The notes beneath the pieces were generated by a model, which did not search any database, was not told the DNA's origin, and worked only from the letters and a program-made list of their open reading frames with translations. From positions 221,358 to 285,357 of the forward strand of contig JAGFNQ010001622.1 in assembly GCA_024364735.1 (NCBI GenBank): a stretch of DNA of 64,000 nucleotides. Reading direction: 5' to 3'. Below, one piece after another: positions 1 to 8,992 of this stretch. A program made the position numbers and the translations under genes. This DNA comes from Boesenbergia rotunda (taxonomy: Eukaryota; Streptophyta; Magnoliopsida; Zingiberales; Zingiberaceae). Position 1 is the stretch's first letter; every line of letters begins with the position of its first letter.

Positions 1-303
1 ATGTTTAACCGCAGTGAAACAGATGAATTTACTGAAATTAATTAAATAGGTATACTATTTTTTTAATTTTAAATTTAAAAAAAAATGAAAGAGTCACATT
101 AACGGTCCCTCAGATCACGCATTAACATTAAGGGAGATTAAATGAAAAAAACCTAAATACAATGTAAAAGGTGGAACTATCACCTTAACGATCTTATACT
201 CCGGTAAAAAGGGATATTCTTTTCTATTTTATTCATCAAGAATATTGAAAAACAAAAATGGACAAGTATCTCTTAAATTCAAATAGTAAAGTAAATAAAG
301 AAT
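1..303. other. AT-rich intergenic DNA
   Basis: I see no gene, RNA or clear repeat here. The last nine bases (ATAAAGAAT) are the left target-site duplication of the MITE that follows. Confidence 0.6.
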
Positions 304-687
304 GAGTAATGATTGGGACAGTGAATTTGGGACAGTGAATGAGAAAGTGAATGACGTGCAATTAATGTGTACATGTCCGATCGCCGATCGGACACCACCG
401 ATAGCCTCTGATTATCGTCCTGAATCAAACTATACTTTCGGAGGACGGTGAACTCGTCAGGATCGCCGGCAACGGTGAACCTATCGAAATCGACGGTCAA
501 TGATGCGAGATCGCAATTGCGGCGATCCCCGACGGGTTCACCGTGCCCCCCAGGGTATAGTTTGGTTCGGGGCGGCGGCCAAAGGCCGCCGGTAGTGTCC
601 GATCGACGATCGGACGTGTACACAATAATTGCCACGTCATTCACTGTCCCATTCACTGTCCCAAATTCACTGTCCCTATCATTACTC
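304..687. mobile_element. Mutator-like MITE (non-autonomous)
   Basis: The element is 384 bp with long terminal inverted repeats. The left end starts GAGTAATGATTGGGACAG and the right end reads the same on the minus strand with one change. The arms contain two tandem copies of GGGACAGTGAAT and continue to about 90 bp each, to the palindrome around CCGATCGCCGATCGG. It is flanked by a perfect 9-bp duplication ATAAAGAAT (295-303 and 688-696), the target-site length of Mutator-like elements. The open frames inside (155 aa on minus, 102 aa on plus) are by-products of the GC-rich palindrome and not genes. The core (about 500-620) resembles stretches at 28.72-28.85 kb and 44.22-44.32 kb. Confidence 0.88.
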
Positions 688-696
688 ATAAAGAAT

Positions 697-858
697 ACTA
701 TCGATTGTACGAATCTAACTATTATGTTATGTCTCTCTCTTATCAATCGGCACTAATGAAAGAAATGGAAATTCTCGTATTTGTCTGATGATAAATACGA
801 AATAAAAATAAAAGAAATAGAGTAAATCACGATTTTACTCATGGAATAAGACACCTGA
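697..858. other. Intergenic, nothing recognised
   Basis: AT-rich spacer between the MITE and the SINE pair. I see no coding or RNA signal. Confidence 0.5.
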
Positions 859-859
859 G

Positions 860-979
860 ACCGAGAGGATTTAAGCTAGTAGACCAGGTTTTTATCCCGT
901 GTGCGACTGGCGACTCTCGAACCTGAGACCTCCGATACAAACAACCAGACGTCTTATCAACTGAGCCAGCCCGTGGGGG
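860..979 (-). mobile_element. tRNA-derived SINE (fragment)
   Basis: On the minus strand from about 979 there is an A-box-like TGGCTCAGTTGATAAG, and about 35 bp later a B-box-like GGTTCGAGAG. These are the internal RNA polymerase III promoter boxes of a tRNA head. The flanking bases do not form a tRNA acceptor stem and the body runs on beyond tRNA length, so this is a SINE and not a tRNA gene. The 3' end near 860 is approximate. A second SINE abuts its 5' side. Confidence 0.6.
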
Positions 980-997
980 CAGAAAAAAAGCCTAAAT

Positions 998-1208
998 AAA
1001 ATGATTAATGAGGTTTTTTCAAACAACCTCGGGCGACCGGCCCGGCCATACGAAAATTTCCCACCGACCGTCAGGGTAAATCGGGAAGTGCTCACAGTGG
1101 GCGGTCTAGAAGCCCAGCGTCCCAGGGTTCGCGCCTCATTTGGAGATCGAACTGTGGATGCCTAAGATAGCGACTAGTCGCCCTACCACTGTACCATAAC
1201 TCCGGTGG
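998..1208 (-). mobile_element. tRNA-derived SINE with target duplication
   Basis: On the minus strand the element starts CCACCGGAGTTATGGTACAG, with an A box TGGTACAGTGGTAGG and a B-box-like AGTTCGATCTCC about 45 bp downstream. A non-tRNA body of about 140 bp follows. Near-identical flanks (plus strand: CAGAAAAAAAGCCTAAATA near 980-998 and CAGAAAAAAAAAGCCAAAATA near 1209-1229) look like an 18-20 bp target-site duplication. It therefore seems to have inserted at the 5' edge of the SINE at 860-979. The 67-aa minus open frame across both is not a gene. Confidence 0.6.
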
Positions 1209-1229
1209 CAGAAAAAAAAAGCCAAAATA

Positions 1230-2250
1230 GCCTAAATAGTAGGTGTCTGAGCAATGAAATTCCCTATTACATTTTGATTTCGATTACTATAATCTTATTT
1301 AAAACATCATGTCCTCGTAGATCAATTTTATAGAAATAGTAGAAGGGCAGTTAATTATCTTTTAAGTGTTCGCGGTTTAATTTATAAAAAAAAAAATTCA
1401 AACGAGACGCGCAATCTATTTAAAGGCACTTGTTAGTACGGAAAACATTTTTTTGGCAAACTGTTTAAAGGCAGAGCTCTCAAGAATGGTGATAGATGTT
1501 TTATGTATCTGTACTTAGGGTAGGACTATTTTCCATTTAAGGAAGTGAATCTTACTTCTTAACAAGATATCCAGCCAACAAAAAGATAATAGCAATAACA
1601 TAATGAGAGAGAAAAAAAAGCAAAAAAAAAACTATTATTCACTTGTTTATCAACTTTTTCATAATTGACTGGTTAGTTGGTGTTTGTTCTGAAGTTGGTC
1701 CTCCCTTTGAAGGGAAAAAATAAAAAAGAGTGGTTTTTAATTAAAATTATCGAAAAGATATTTGTAGTGGTTGAAGTTCATTTCCACCTAAGTTTATTTT
1801 ATTTTTAATGTTATTACAATAATTATGTAATCATATCTACAACATAATAATGGTGTATCAGTTATGAGATTCAGTTAATTTTGCAGTTGCAATGGCTGTG
1901 TAACAATTATAATCTCATAATTATTATTAGATAATATTGATAAATAGTATCAGGAATGAATATTTGTGTTTAGTAATTATAATTCATAATTGTTATAATA
2001 TAATATTGATCGATATTAATATAAAGAAAATGATAGTTGTGAACTGTAATTATTACAATATAGTATTACTACTGTGTAATCGTTGAAGTATATATGTGAT
2101 AGCAATTATGAATATAATTGTATCCAGAAAGGGTATTTGGAGTGGGAAAAAAGGACCGTCAAAATGAGATGCTATTTTGAAAAAACATCCTCTGGACGAT
2201 TCCAATAATTTTCAGCCCTATGAAGAAAGGTCATTCATCTGCTGGGAATT
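1230..2250. other. AT-rich intergenic DNA
   Basis: No gene is visible. Between about 1800 and 2110 the motif family GTAATTATTACAATAT / ATAATTATAATTCATAA recurs in both orientations, which suggests worn MITE or satellite sequence. I cannot define element ends. Confidence 0.5.
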
Positions 2251-2379
2251 TGAACTGTAATATATTTCTCCCAACTATCTCAACCTTAGCCTCATCCTCA
2301 AGTTTTGGTATCATCTTCTATCCCCCTTAGTTGTTGACATCCATGTCTCGGCCTCAGCATCAACATCCTCCACGTCTTA

Positions 2380-3040
2380 GGGAGTGTTTGGGAGAGCTTC
2401 TGCTAGCTGTTTAGATTCTAGCTACATAGAAGCACTTTTGAATGTTTGTGAATACCAGATTCTGCTTTAACTTCTATAACTTTTAGCCAAAAGCTGAAAG
2501 CAAGAATTTGATGCTTTTTTCTGCTTCTGCTTTTTTGCTTATGGTCTAGAATTAAAAGTAGACATTTATACCCTTAATAATTTATCATTTTACATAATTG
2601 TCACCATAGTTTTAAATAAAATTTTATATTTTCATATAATTTATATATTCATAATTTTTTTTATAAATTTATATAAATTTTGTCATTTTTTTATATTTAT
2701 ATTTTTATTAATTATATATTTTTTAAACATATATATTATTAAAAAAATTAATTTTGATATAATATTAAAAATATAATAATAAATATATAAAACATTATTG
2801 ATGGTGTATCAAAATTATATTTAGATAATTAAAAAAATGATTTATATAGTTTAAGGATATTGTTGTCATTTAACTAAAAATTAAGCTTGGAAGCAATTAT
2901 TCACCAAACACTCAAATTTTACCTTGTATCAGCTTTTAGCTTCTATTTCCAAACACTCCATGCTTTAGCTTCTCACTGACTTCAAGATAATCTCTACAAG
3001 AATCACTTTTCAAGAAGCAAAAGTTCTCCCAAACACTCCC
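2380..3040. mobile_element. Tourist-like (PIF/Harbinger) MITE
   Basis: The element is 661 bp. Its left end is GGGAGTGTTTGGGAGAGCTT and the right end is the inverted counterpart (AGTTCTCCCAAACACTCCC), about 25 bp with two mismatches. It is flanked by a 3-bp duplication TTA (2377-2379, 3041-3043). A TTA target and a terminus of GGG..TGTTTGG type are the signature of Tourist/PIF-Harbinger MITEs. The interior is AT-rich with no transposase. It lies inside the left part of a larger inverted-repeat region. Confidence 0.85.
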
Positions 3041-3320
3041 TTAGTCTCGTATCCTGACATTCATTCTGTCTCATCTCAATTACCGATATCCATGTCGTAG
3101 CGTCAGTAGTTGATATTCTCCATGTCTCTATCTCAGATTCCAACATTATCCTTGTCTCGACTTCAGTCATCAATATCCTCCCTGTCTCGACTTAATCGCC
3201 AACTTCATCTATCCTTAATGTCACTCAACATCAACGTCACATCCTCATCCGCCCTTAGATCAGACCCACACTAAAACCCTCGTTGATGATGTCGTTTTTT
3301 CCATAAGATGCAGACAATAA

Positions 3321-3985
3321 CTGTGAATATTCTAGAACATGTGGTACCTAGTAAATGGAGAAATGATTATATGATTGTCAGATCTGATGTCCTAGATGCT
3401 CTCCTTCAAATACGTGACCCTTAACGGATGGAGAGGTAGTTAATGACTATTGAATCTAGTTCTCTCATCGGATCTAACATAGAGATGATCTTCTGACAAT
3501 TATATAAACCCTCTTAGGATAGTCTCTTCGGCTACATCAAACTCTCACATCTTTTTATTCTTGCTTCTGCTGAGATGCCCTTTAAAAGAGGGTTAGACTA
3601 ATGTCAGAGAGTCCCGACAAGCCACTATAATGCTCAAGTTAGAGTTTGTTTTAGGTAGTGTGCAAGAAGGAGAAGATGGAGTAGAAGGATTGAACATGGT
3701 GGAGTCCCAAAATGGGGAAAACCTTTCTCTTTACCTCCTTTAAGATATATATATATATAATGTTAGAAAAATACCTTTATGTTAGTTGTTACCCAGGTCA
3801 CATACTCACATGCTCCTCCGTCATCCTCATAGATGTCAATGAGAGGATAAGATCCGACCGTCGATAATTGGCTCGCCATTCACCAAACATCACTTGTTTG
3901 TAAGAGAACATCAAGGTGATGGATCTGACAATCTTATAAGTATCTCTCCATTCATTTAGTGTCACATGTTCTTGAATATTCACAG
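3321..3985. repeat. Large imperfect inverted repeat (foldback)
   Basis: The left arm begins CTGTGAATATTCTAGAACAT at 3321. The right arm ends in its inverted counterpart (ATGTTCTTGAATATTCACAG) at 3985. Imperfect complementarity continues inward through roughly 170 bp of each arm, including the motif GATTGTCAGATC. The spacer (about 3500-3810) has a (TA)n run near 3750. Outside the arms, mirror-image families of 60-65 bp units flank it: GTCTCGAC..CAACATCCTCC at 2310-2375 and 3050-3230, and their complement at 4050-4370. This fits a decayed non-autonomous DNA transposon with repetitive subterminal regions. The true termini were not found. Confidence 0.6.
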
Positions 3986-4049
3986 GGAGACAATTTTATT
4001 GTTGAGACAGTTACAAGCCAATATATGATGCAACCCTGGTACAAGGATA

Positions 4050-4375
4050 AGGAGATAAGGTCTATATTGAGTGACCTTATAGATAGTAGTCAACGAGTGA
4101 AGTCGAGACAGGATGTTAGGATATGAGATAAAGACTAAATCATGGAGGATGTCGTCAGTTGAAGGGCCAGACAAGATGCTAGGGTCGGAGATTGAAATTG
4201 AGGTATGAAGGATGTTGGCAGTTGAAGTCAAGATAGGATACTAGGTCCGAGATATAAATTAAGGCTCAGAGGATGTCGACAGTTGAGGTTAAAATCGGAT
4301 GTTAGGATTCAAGACTAAAATTGAGGCGCTAAGGATATGTCAACAAACTGAGGCCGAAATAAGATGCTGAGATAA
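4050..4375. repeat. Degenerate ~62-bp tandem repeat
   Basis: About five diverged copies of a unit containing AGGATGTCGACAGTTGA and GGATGCTAGG..GAGAT follow one another. The same unit appears inverted at about 2310-2375 and 3050-3230, on the other side of the foldback core. It probably represents subterminal repeats of the same element. Confidence 0.55.
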
Positions 4376-4577
4376 TTCTTTTAAGCTGATTGATCATACT
4401 ATAATCTCATTTAGATTGAAAATTTTCAACCCCACAAGATGCATGATAGTTGTATTATTCTGCCACATCAGTTGGCATAGTCTGAAATAATCTGATATCT
4501 ATGAAGCCAAGTGAGTTAATTAAACATGATATTGTATTTCTTCAGTTCGCTGCAAAATATATATATATATATTGATC

Positions 4578-4683
4578 CTGTCGACAAGCGAAGAGGGCTC
4601 TCACTCAGATGACTCGATCGGACAGAGATGACCCGGTCAAACGCACGAGTTGCGGTGGCGTGTGAGTCGGGCTCGGGATCAAA
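4578..4683 (+). repeat. Gypsy LTR end, inverted partner (left)
   Basis: This segment matches the reverse complement of 7463-7568 over exactly 106 bp with scattered substitutions. Shared landmarks are TGTCGACAAGCG.., CACTCAGATGACTCGATCGG and GTGAGTCGGGCTCGGGATCA. Homology stops on both sides at GGGATCAAA, just past a CA dinucleotide that would be the LTR 3' end. Confidence 0.8.
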
Positions 4684-4759
4684 GGCTAGCGGGACAGATT
4701 TGAGTCGGAGTCGGACCCAAAATGGGAGCACAAGAAGTAGAAGATGAAGGGAAAATGTT

Positions 4760-5935
4760 TCAACCGCCTTGAGAGACTTGATGAGGATGTCATCTACGTA
4801 TACTTCAATGTTCCTCCCCAGCTGCTCTTTAAACACTTTGTTCATTAGCCTTTGATAGGTAGCCCCTGCGTTCTTCAGTCCGAACGACATGACTTTGTAA
4901 CAATAAGTCCCCTCGGATGTGATGAAGCTGACCTTTTCCTGATCATCAGGGGAGAGCGACACTTGATGCTATCCCTGGTAGGCGTCCAACATGCAGATGA
5001 GCTCACTCCCAGCCGTAGAATCCACCATCTGGTCAATCCGAGGAAGTGGGTAACAGTCTTTGGGACGAGCTCTGTTAAGGTCTCTGAAGTCTATACAGAC
5101 CCTCCATTTATTCTCCGACTTAGACACCAGCACCACATTTGCTAACCAGGCCGGGAACTGCACCTCCCGGATGTGCCATGCCTCTAAGAGTCTATCCACC
5201 TCAGCCTGAATTATCTTGTTTTGTTCGGGACTGAAGTCCCTCTTCCGCTGCTTCACCGGCCTGGCGTCGGGGTAGATATGCAACTTGTGCTCCATGACCT
5301 CCGATCGGATGCCTTTTAGATCTCGGGCCGACCATGCGAACATGTCCTGATTCTCGGCTAGGCACTTCACCAATCGTTGCTTGAGGTCAAACCCCAGCTC
5401 TGGTGCTATCTTCACTTTTGTTTCTTCTTGGTCGGGAAGGAGCTGAACCTCCTCTTTCTACTCTCTCAGTTCAGCCCAAGGAGATGATTGTACCATGTTA
5501 CAACTGGCCGGTGGGGCTCGGAATGCCTTCCACACTTCCATTCGAACATCGTCGACGTAGCATCGACGTGCTACCTTCTGGTCACCTCTTACTTCTCCCA
5601 CCTGATCGTCAACTGGGAACATCACCTTCAAGTAGAAAGTGGATGTCACTGCTCTGAATTCATTGAGTGCGGGTCTGCCCAGGATGACATTGTAAGCAGA
5701 TGGTGTGTCCACTATCAAGAAGGTTGACCATCGGGTCCTCTTTAGGGGTTCTTCTCCGAGTGAAATGACCAACTTGATTTGGCCGACCGGCTGGACTTCA
5801 TTTCCTGTGAACCCAAAGAGGGGTGTGGCCATAGGCTGCAACTCACTGGCTTCGATATGTAACTGCTCGAATACCTTCTTGTACAAAATATTTACTGAAC
5901 TACCAATGTCCACAATGGTTCGGTGGATCTAGTAG
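4760..5935 (-). pseudogene. Ty3/gypsy pol fragment (protease + partial RT)
   Basis: One minus-strand frame runs from about 5935 to 4760. The aspartic-protease part (5913-5458) opens MDIGSSVNILY, with the D-x-G-S active-site pattern and a later AYNVILGRPALNEF. Reverse transcriptase follows, with WRVCIDFRDLNRARPKDCYP, MSFGLKNAGATYQRLMN and the catalytic box VYVDDILIKS. In-frame TAG codons interrupt the frame near 5934, 5458 and 4966, so it cannot give a full polyprotein. RT motifs after the catalytic box, RNase H and integrase are missing. The family role is reverse transcription of element RNA in virus-like particles. This copy is non-functional. Confidence 0.85.
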
Positions 5936-6539
5936 TTTGCTATGACTACAGTGATGACTAGCTCATCATCATGTGGAACTTCTACGCCTTGTAGATCTTG
6001 AGGACCAAAATTGATCTGGGGTCCTCTGCCTGCGAGGAGTTTGACCCCACCTAGTGAATCTCCAGGCGTCTAACTTGGGACTTCCGGGCTAGGTTGGAGT
6101 CTCCATAAGTGGGGCCACCCAAGATAACATTAACTGAACCTTGCACTGCATTTTACTGGTTTGCCTGCTCCTCATTCACTTCCCCTTGCCTGGGAGAGTC
6201 GGGGGTTGGGAATAATTGCTTGCTGTCGGGGGCGGTCGCTTGGGGGTCCGCCTCTCACCTTTCTGTTTGTGACCTTCCTCGACCTCGAGCTCCCCCCTGA
6301 GGTGCTCCTCGGGGAGTTCCTCGACCGCGGCGAGTTTGCCCTCGCCCAGCTTGCCAGCAGTCCTGGGTACTGTGAGTATGACTGTGGTGGAAAGAACAAT
6401 AAGACTGTCACCGGATAAGAAGGCATCCCTGAGCCACTTGCTGGACTATACCACACTCGACTCCAACCCTCTGCCCCATGTCTCAGGGACTGCGAAGAGG
6501 TCCTCCAAGAGGAGTTATCTTCTGACTATGAGGAGCTAC

Positions 6540-7418
6540 AGGTAAGGGTCTGACCTCTCGTTGTCGAGCAGCTTGTGCCTCCTCCACGTCCACGTATTTA
6601 GCAGCTTTGCCCAGGAGACACTCGAAATCCTTCGGGGGCTTTCAGATCAGCGATCTAAAGAACTCTCTTTCTTGCAGACACTGGGCGAAGGCGCTGATCA
6701 GCACTTCCGAGGTAGCAGTGGGCACATCCAACACGATTTGATTGAATCTTTTGATATAAGCCCGTAAGGACTCCTTAGGGCTTTGCTTTAAGGCGAATAG
6801 GTTGAGACTTGTCTTATAGTGTCTCTTGCTGCTTGCAAAATGTTGTAAGAAGAGCCTCTTGAAGTCAGCAAACTCTTGCACAGACTCTTCTGGAAGTCTG
6901 TCAAACCATCGTTGAGCGGGTCCGGCCAGGGTGGTCAAGAATGCTTGGCACTTGATGTCGTCCGTGTATTGATGTAGCAGGGTTGCATTCTCGAACTTCA
7001 TTAAATGCTCTTCTGGGTCTGTGACTCCTCTATACTCAGGAATATATAGGAGTCAGAAATGCTTAAGGACTGGCTCCTGAAGGACTCGACTGGAGAAGGG
7101 GAATCCGGTGTGATCAGCGGGAGCTTGGATAGCCGGGGCCTTCCCTTTGTTGAGCCTTGCCTGGTTAGAAGAGATTTCCATCGAGTCGGACTGTCCCGCA
7201 CCCTCCATCGGGCCGAAGAGCGCTTGGGGGAAGTGGAGACTACCACCCGAGCGAATCTCGCCTTCTATGCCAACACGAGCAGCCGCCTCGGAGGGACCTT
7301 CCTGATTTGGGCGGCAATCAGTCCGTTGTTCGGCTACTAACTTTTGAGCTTTGGCGGCCACCAGCAATTCGAAGTCTTCCTGGGAAAGAGTAATTGTCAT
7401 CTTGTTGGAGTCGCCCAT
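6540..7418 (-). pseudogene. Ty3/gypsy gag fragment
   Basis: The minus-strand frame starts MGDSNKMTITLSQEDFELL at 7418, about 45 bp inside the LTR edge, a normal gag leader distance. The capsid core is the Retrotrans_gag domain (about 7001-6642): FENATLLHQYTDDIKCQAF, LAGPAQRWFDRLP and LFLQHFASSKRHYKTSLNLF. In-frame TGA codons at 7053-7055 and 6642-6644 break it. After the second, the frame continues recognisably (DFECLLGKAAKYVD) to about 6540. A low-complexity Arg/Ser/Pro-rich stretch at 6456-6172 is probably the gag tail. No intact CCHC zinc knuckle was seen. The 61.3-61.6 kb fragment is a relative. Confidence 0.85.
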
Positions 7419-7462
7419 CTTCGTCTTTCGATCAGGTGGAAGTTCCTACAGACGACGCCAAA

Positions 7463-7568
7463 TTTGATCCCAAGCCCGACTCACATCCGACCGCAACTCG
7501 TGTGTCTGATCGGGTCATCTCTGTCCGATCGAGTCATCTGAGTGAGAGTCCTCTCCTCTTATCGACAG
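7463..7568 (-). repeat. Gypsy LTR end (right, gag-proximal)
   Basis: These are the terminal 106 bp of the LTR preceding gag on the minus strand. At 7568 the LTR is cut and fused directly to the 35-bp terminus of another repeat family (TGGCGCGTTTTTCCC...). Confidence 0.75.
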
Positions 7569-7602
7569 TGGCGCGTTTTTCCCTTGCGCAGGTGAACAGC
7601 GC
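7568..7602 (-). repeat. Orphan terminus of the 0.5-kb TIR family
   Basis: TGGCGCGTTTTTCCCTTGCG.. to ..GAACAGCGC is the inverted copy of the first ~35 bp of the terminal repeat that starts again at 7611/7612. The same sequence ends the right-hand repeat at 28490-28526. Two like termini therefore face away from each other here, separated by about 9 bp (TGATACATA). Confidence 0.7.
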
Positions 7603-7610
7603 TGATACAT

Positions 7611-8175
7611 AGCGTTGTTCACCTGCGCGAGGGGGAAACACGCCATTGTGCGCAACACCCATCCAACCTGGCATTTTTTAAAGTTTTTTTTTTTCTGTTT
7701 TTAAACATTTCCTCTTCCTCTCTTAATTCTTTTTTAAAAAAGATTTTCTTAAACCTCTTCTCCCCGTCTCTCCCGTCGACTCACCTTGGCGAAATTTTTC
7801 GCCGCCCTCACGCTTCCTCTCTTCGCCCTCCTACTCTTCGCCGACGAGCCCTCTCTCTCTCTCCCCCCGAAGCAAACCGCCCTCCCTCTCTCTCTCTCGT
7901 CGACGACCGAAGCCAATCTAGGGCATTGTCGTCGAGTCGCCTTCAAGCTAGGGCTTCGCCGTCAACCCCTCCTGCTGTTCAATCTGGCTGCGCCTCCATG
8001 CTAGGGCTTCGCCGTTGAACCCTCCTCCAAGCTACAACGCCTCCAAGCTAGGGCTTCGCCCTCGAACCCTCCTCCAAGCGCCCTCGAACCCTCCTCCAAG
8101 CTACAACACCTCCAAGCTAGGGCTTCGCCGTTAAACCCTCCTCCAAGCTACAACGCCTCCAAGCCATCGACCCCT
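7611..8175 (+). repeat. Left long terminal repeat copy (TIR-L)
   Basis: The first ~380 bp match the reverse complement of 28526-28150 almost base for base. Landmarks are CCATCCAACCTGGCATTTTT, CTCTTCCTCTCTTAATTC, the CT microsatellite and CCGAAGCAAACCGCCCTC. Inward of that, both copies turn into short tandem repeats built from AAGCTAGGGCTTCGCCGT and ACCCTCCTCCAAGCTACA, whose copy number differs between ends. The CT-rich, ATG-poor look resembles a plant 5'UTR/promoter, so it may provide a promoter reading into the captured exons. A 72-aa open frame (7786-8004) is not supported as a protein. Confidence 0.8.
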
Positions 8176-8600
8176 CCTGCTAACTTTGCATGCTACTGGA
8201 CTAACAAAGCAAGAGCTAAAACCTTTTATCCTTGTGAAAGTGTAGATTAGATGTAGCAATTAGTCTTATCTTTTGTACTCTTACATTGTTGCATCCTTAT
8301 AGGAATCACATATGAGAATAATGAAATTAAATCATAGGAGGATTGCAGTATGCATGATACATCCAATTGCTTGAAAAGTTAAGTTGGTCCTCCCCACTAA
8401 TTTGGACCTGAATTGGATAATCTTTGATTGAAATTGGCACAGGTCAGATTAGACTCACCTGGTTCTTGTGTTGAGGATCCATTTAGTTTCTTCTGCTATT
8501 TACTTTTAGCATTTTCTTGAAATTTATAAGAGATGGAAGGTTGCTGCATTGTTAGTACTAAATAACAGGATCGCATGTTTCTGGCTTCATATTTGTGCAG
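8176..8600 (+). other. Putative HAK intron / capture junction
   Basis: Non-coding, T-rich sequence runs from the terminal repeat to a good 3' splice site (ATTTGTGCAG, ending 8600). The junction between element and captured host sequence must lie here but cannot be placed without the donor gene. Confidence 0.5.
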
Positions 8601-8869
8601 GGCTAGCAGTCATTACTGTTATGCTGGTCACCACTTGCATGATGTCTCTAGTAATGGTCCTCTGTTGGAACAAGAGCATTATTCTCGCTGTATGCTTCGT
8701 AGTTTTCTTCGGTTCCATTGAAGCACTCTTCTCAGCCAGTCTAATTAAGTTCCTGAAAGGGGCTTGGGTTCCCAGTGCACTGTCTTTTGTGTTTATTGCT
8801 ATCATGTTCATCTGGCATTACGACACAATTAAAAAATATGAGTTTGACCTTGAAAACAAAGTGTCTCTC

Positions 8870-8885
8870 AATTGGCTCCTAAGCA
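8870..8885 (+). repeat. LINE target-site duplication, 5' copy
   Basis: AATTGGCTCCTAAGCA within the HAK exon. The identical second copy is at 17034-17049, directly after the poly(A) tail. Confidence 0.95.
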
Positions 8886-8992
8886 AATCGGGTTTAGGGC
8901 GCCGGCGATTCAAAGGGGTCTTGCCTTCGCTCTACCATCACTAGGCGATTCAAAGGCGACAATTACGCGGTTCTAGGCGCGCGCGCCTTCTG

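Larger units (their letters stand above)
4578..7568 (-). mobile_element. Decayed Ty3/gypsy element with inverted LTR ends
   Basis: The minus strand carries gag, protease and the front part of reverse transcriptase of a Ty3/gypsy element. RNase H and integrase are absent: the frame loses homology near 4760, just after the reverse-transcriptase catalytic motif. Upstream of gag, at about 7443-7460 on the minus strand, lies a GGCGTCGTCTG-type leader sequence typical of the LTR/leader junction in this group. Both outer ends are the last ~106 bp of the same LTR but in opposite orientation (4578-4683 and 7463-7568). An intact element would have direct LTRs, so this is a rearranged copy. I saw no target-site duplication. 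Confidence 0.75.

Noticed and set aside
279..756. Open frames of 155 aa (-) and 102 aa (+)
   Set aside because: They run across both arms of a MITE. The sequence is palindromic, so both strands stay open by structure.
890..985. tRNA gene on the minus strand
   Set aside because: A- and B-box-like motifs are present but no acceptor or anticodon stems fold, and the sequence continues as a SINE body.
4852..5932. Plus-strand frames (75-97 aa)
   Set aside because: They are antisense to the gypsy pol frame, which has clear protein motifs.
7786..8004. 72-aa frame with signal-peptide-like head in TIR-L
   Set aside because: The frame is not kept in the other copy because CT-repeat lengths differ, so it is unlikely to be a protein.
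8587..8811. 74-aa minus-strand frame
   Set aside because: Antisense to the HAK exon. The plus frame encodes conserved transporter blocks.
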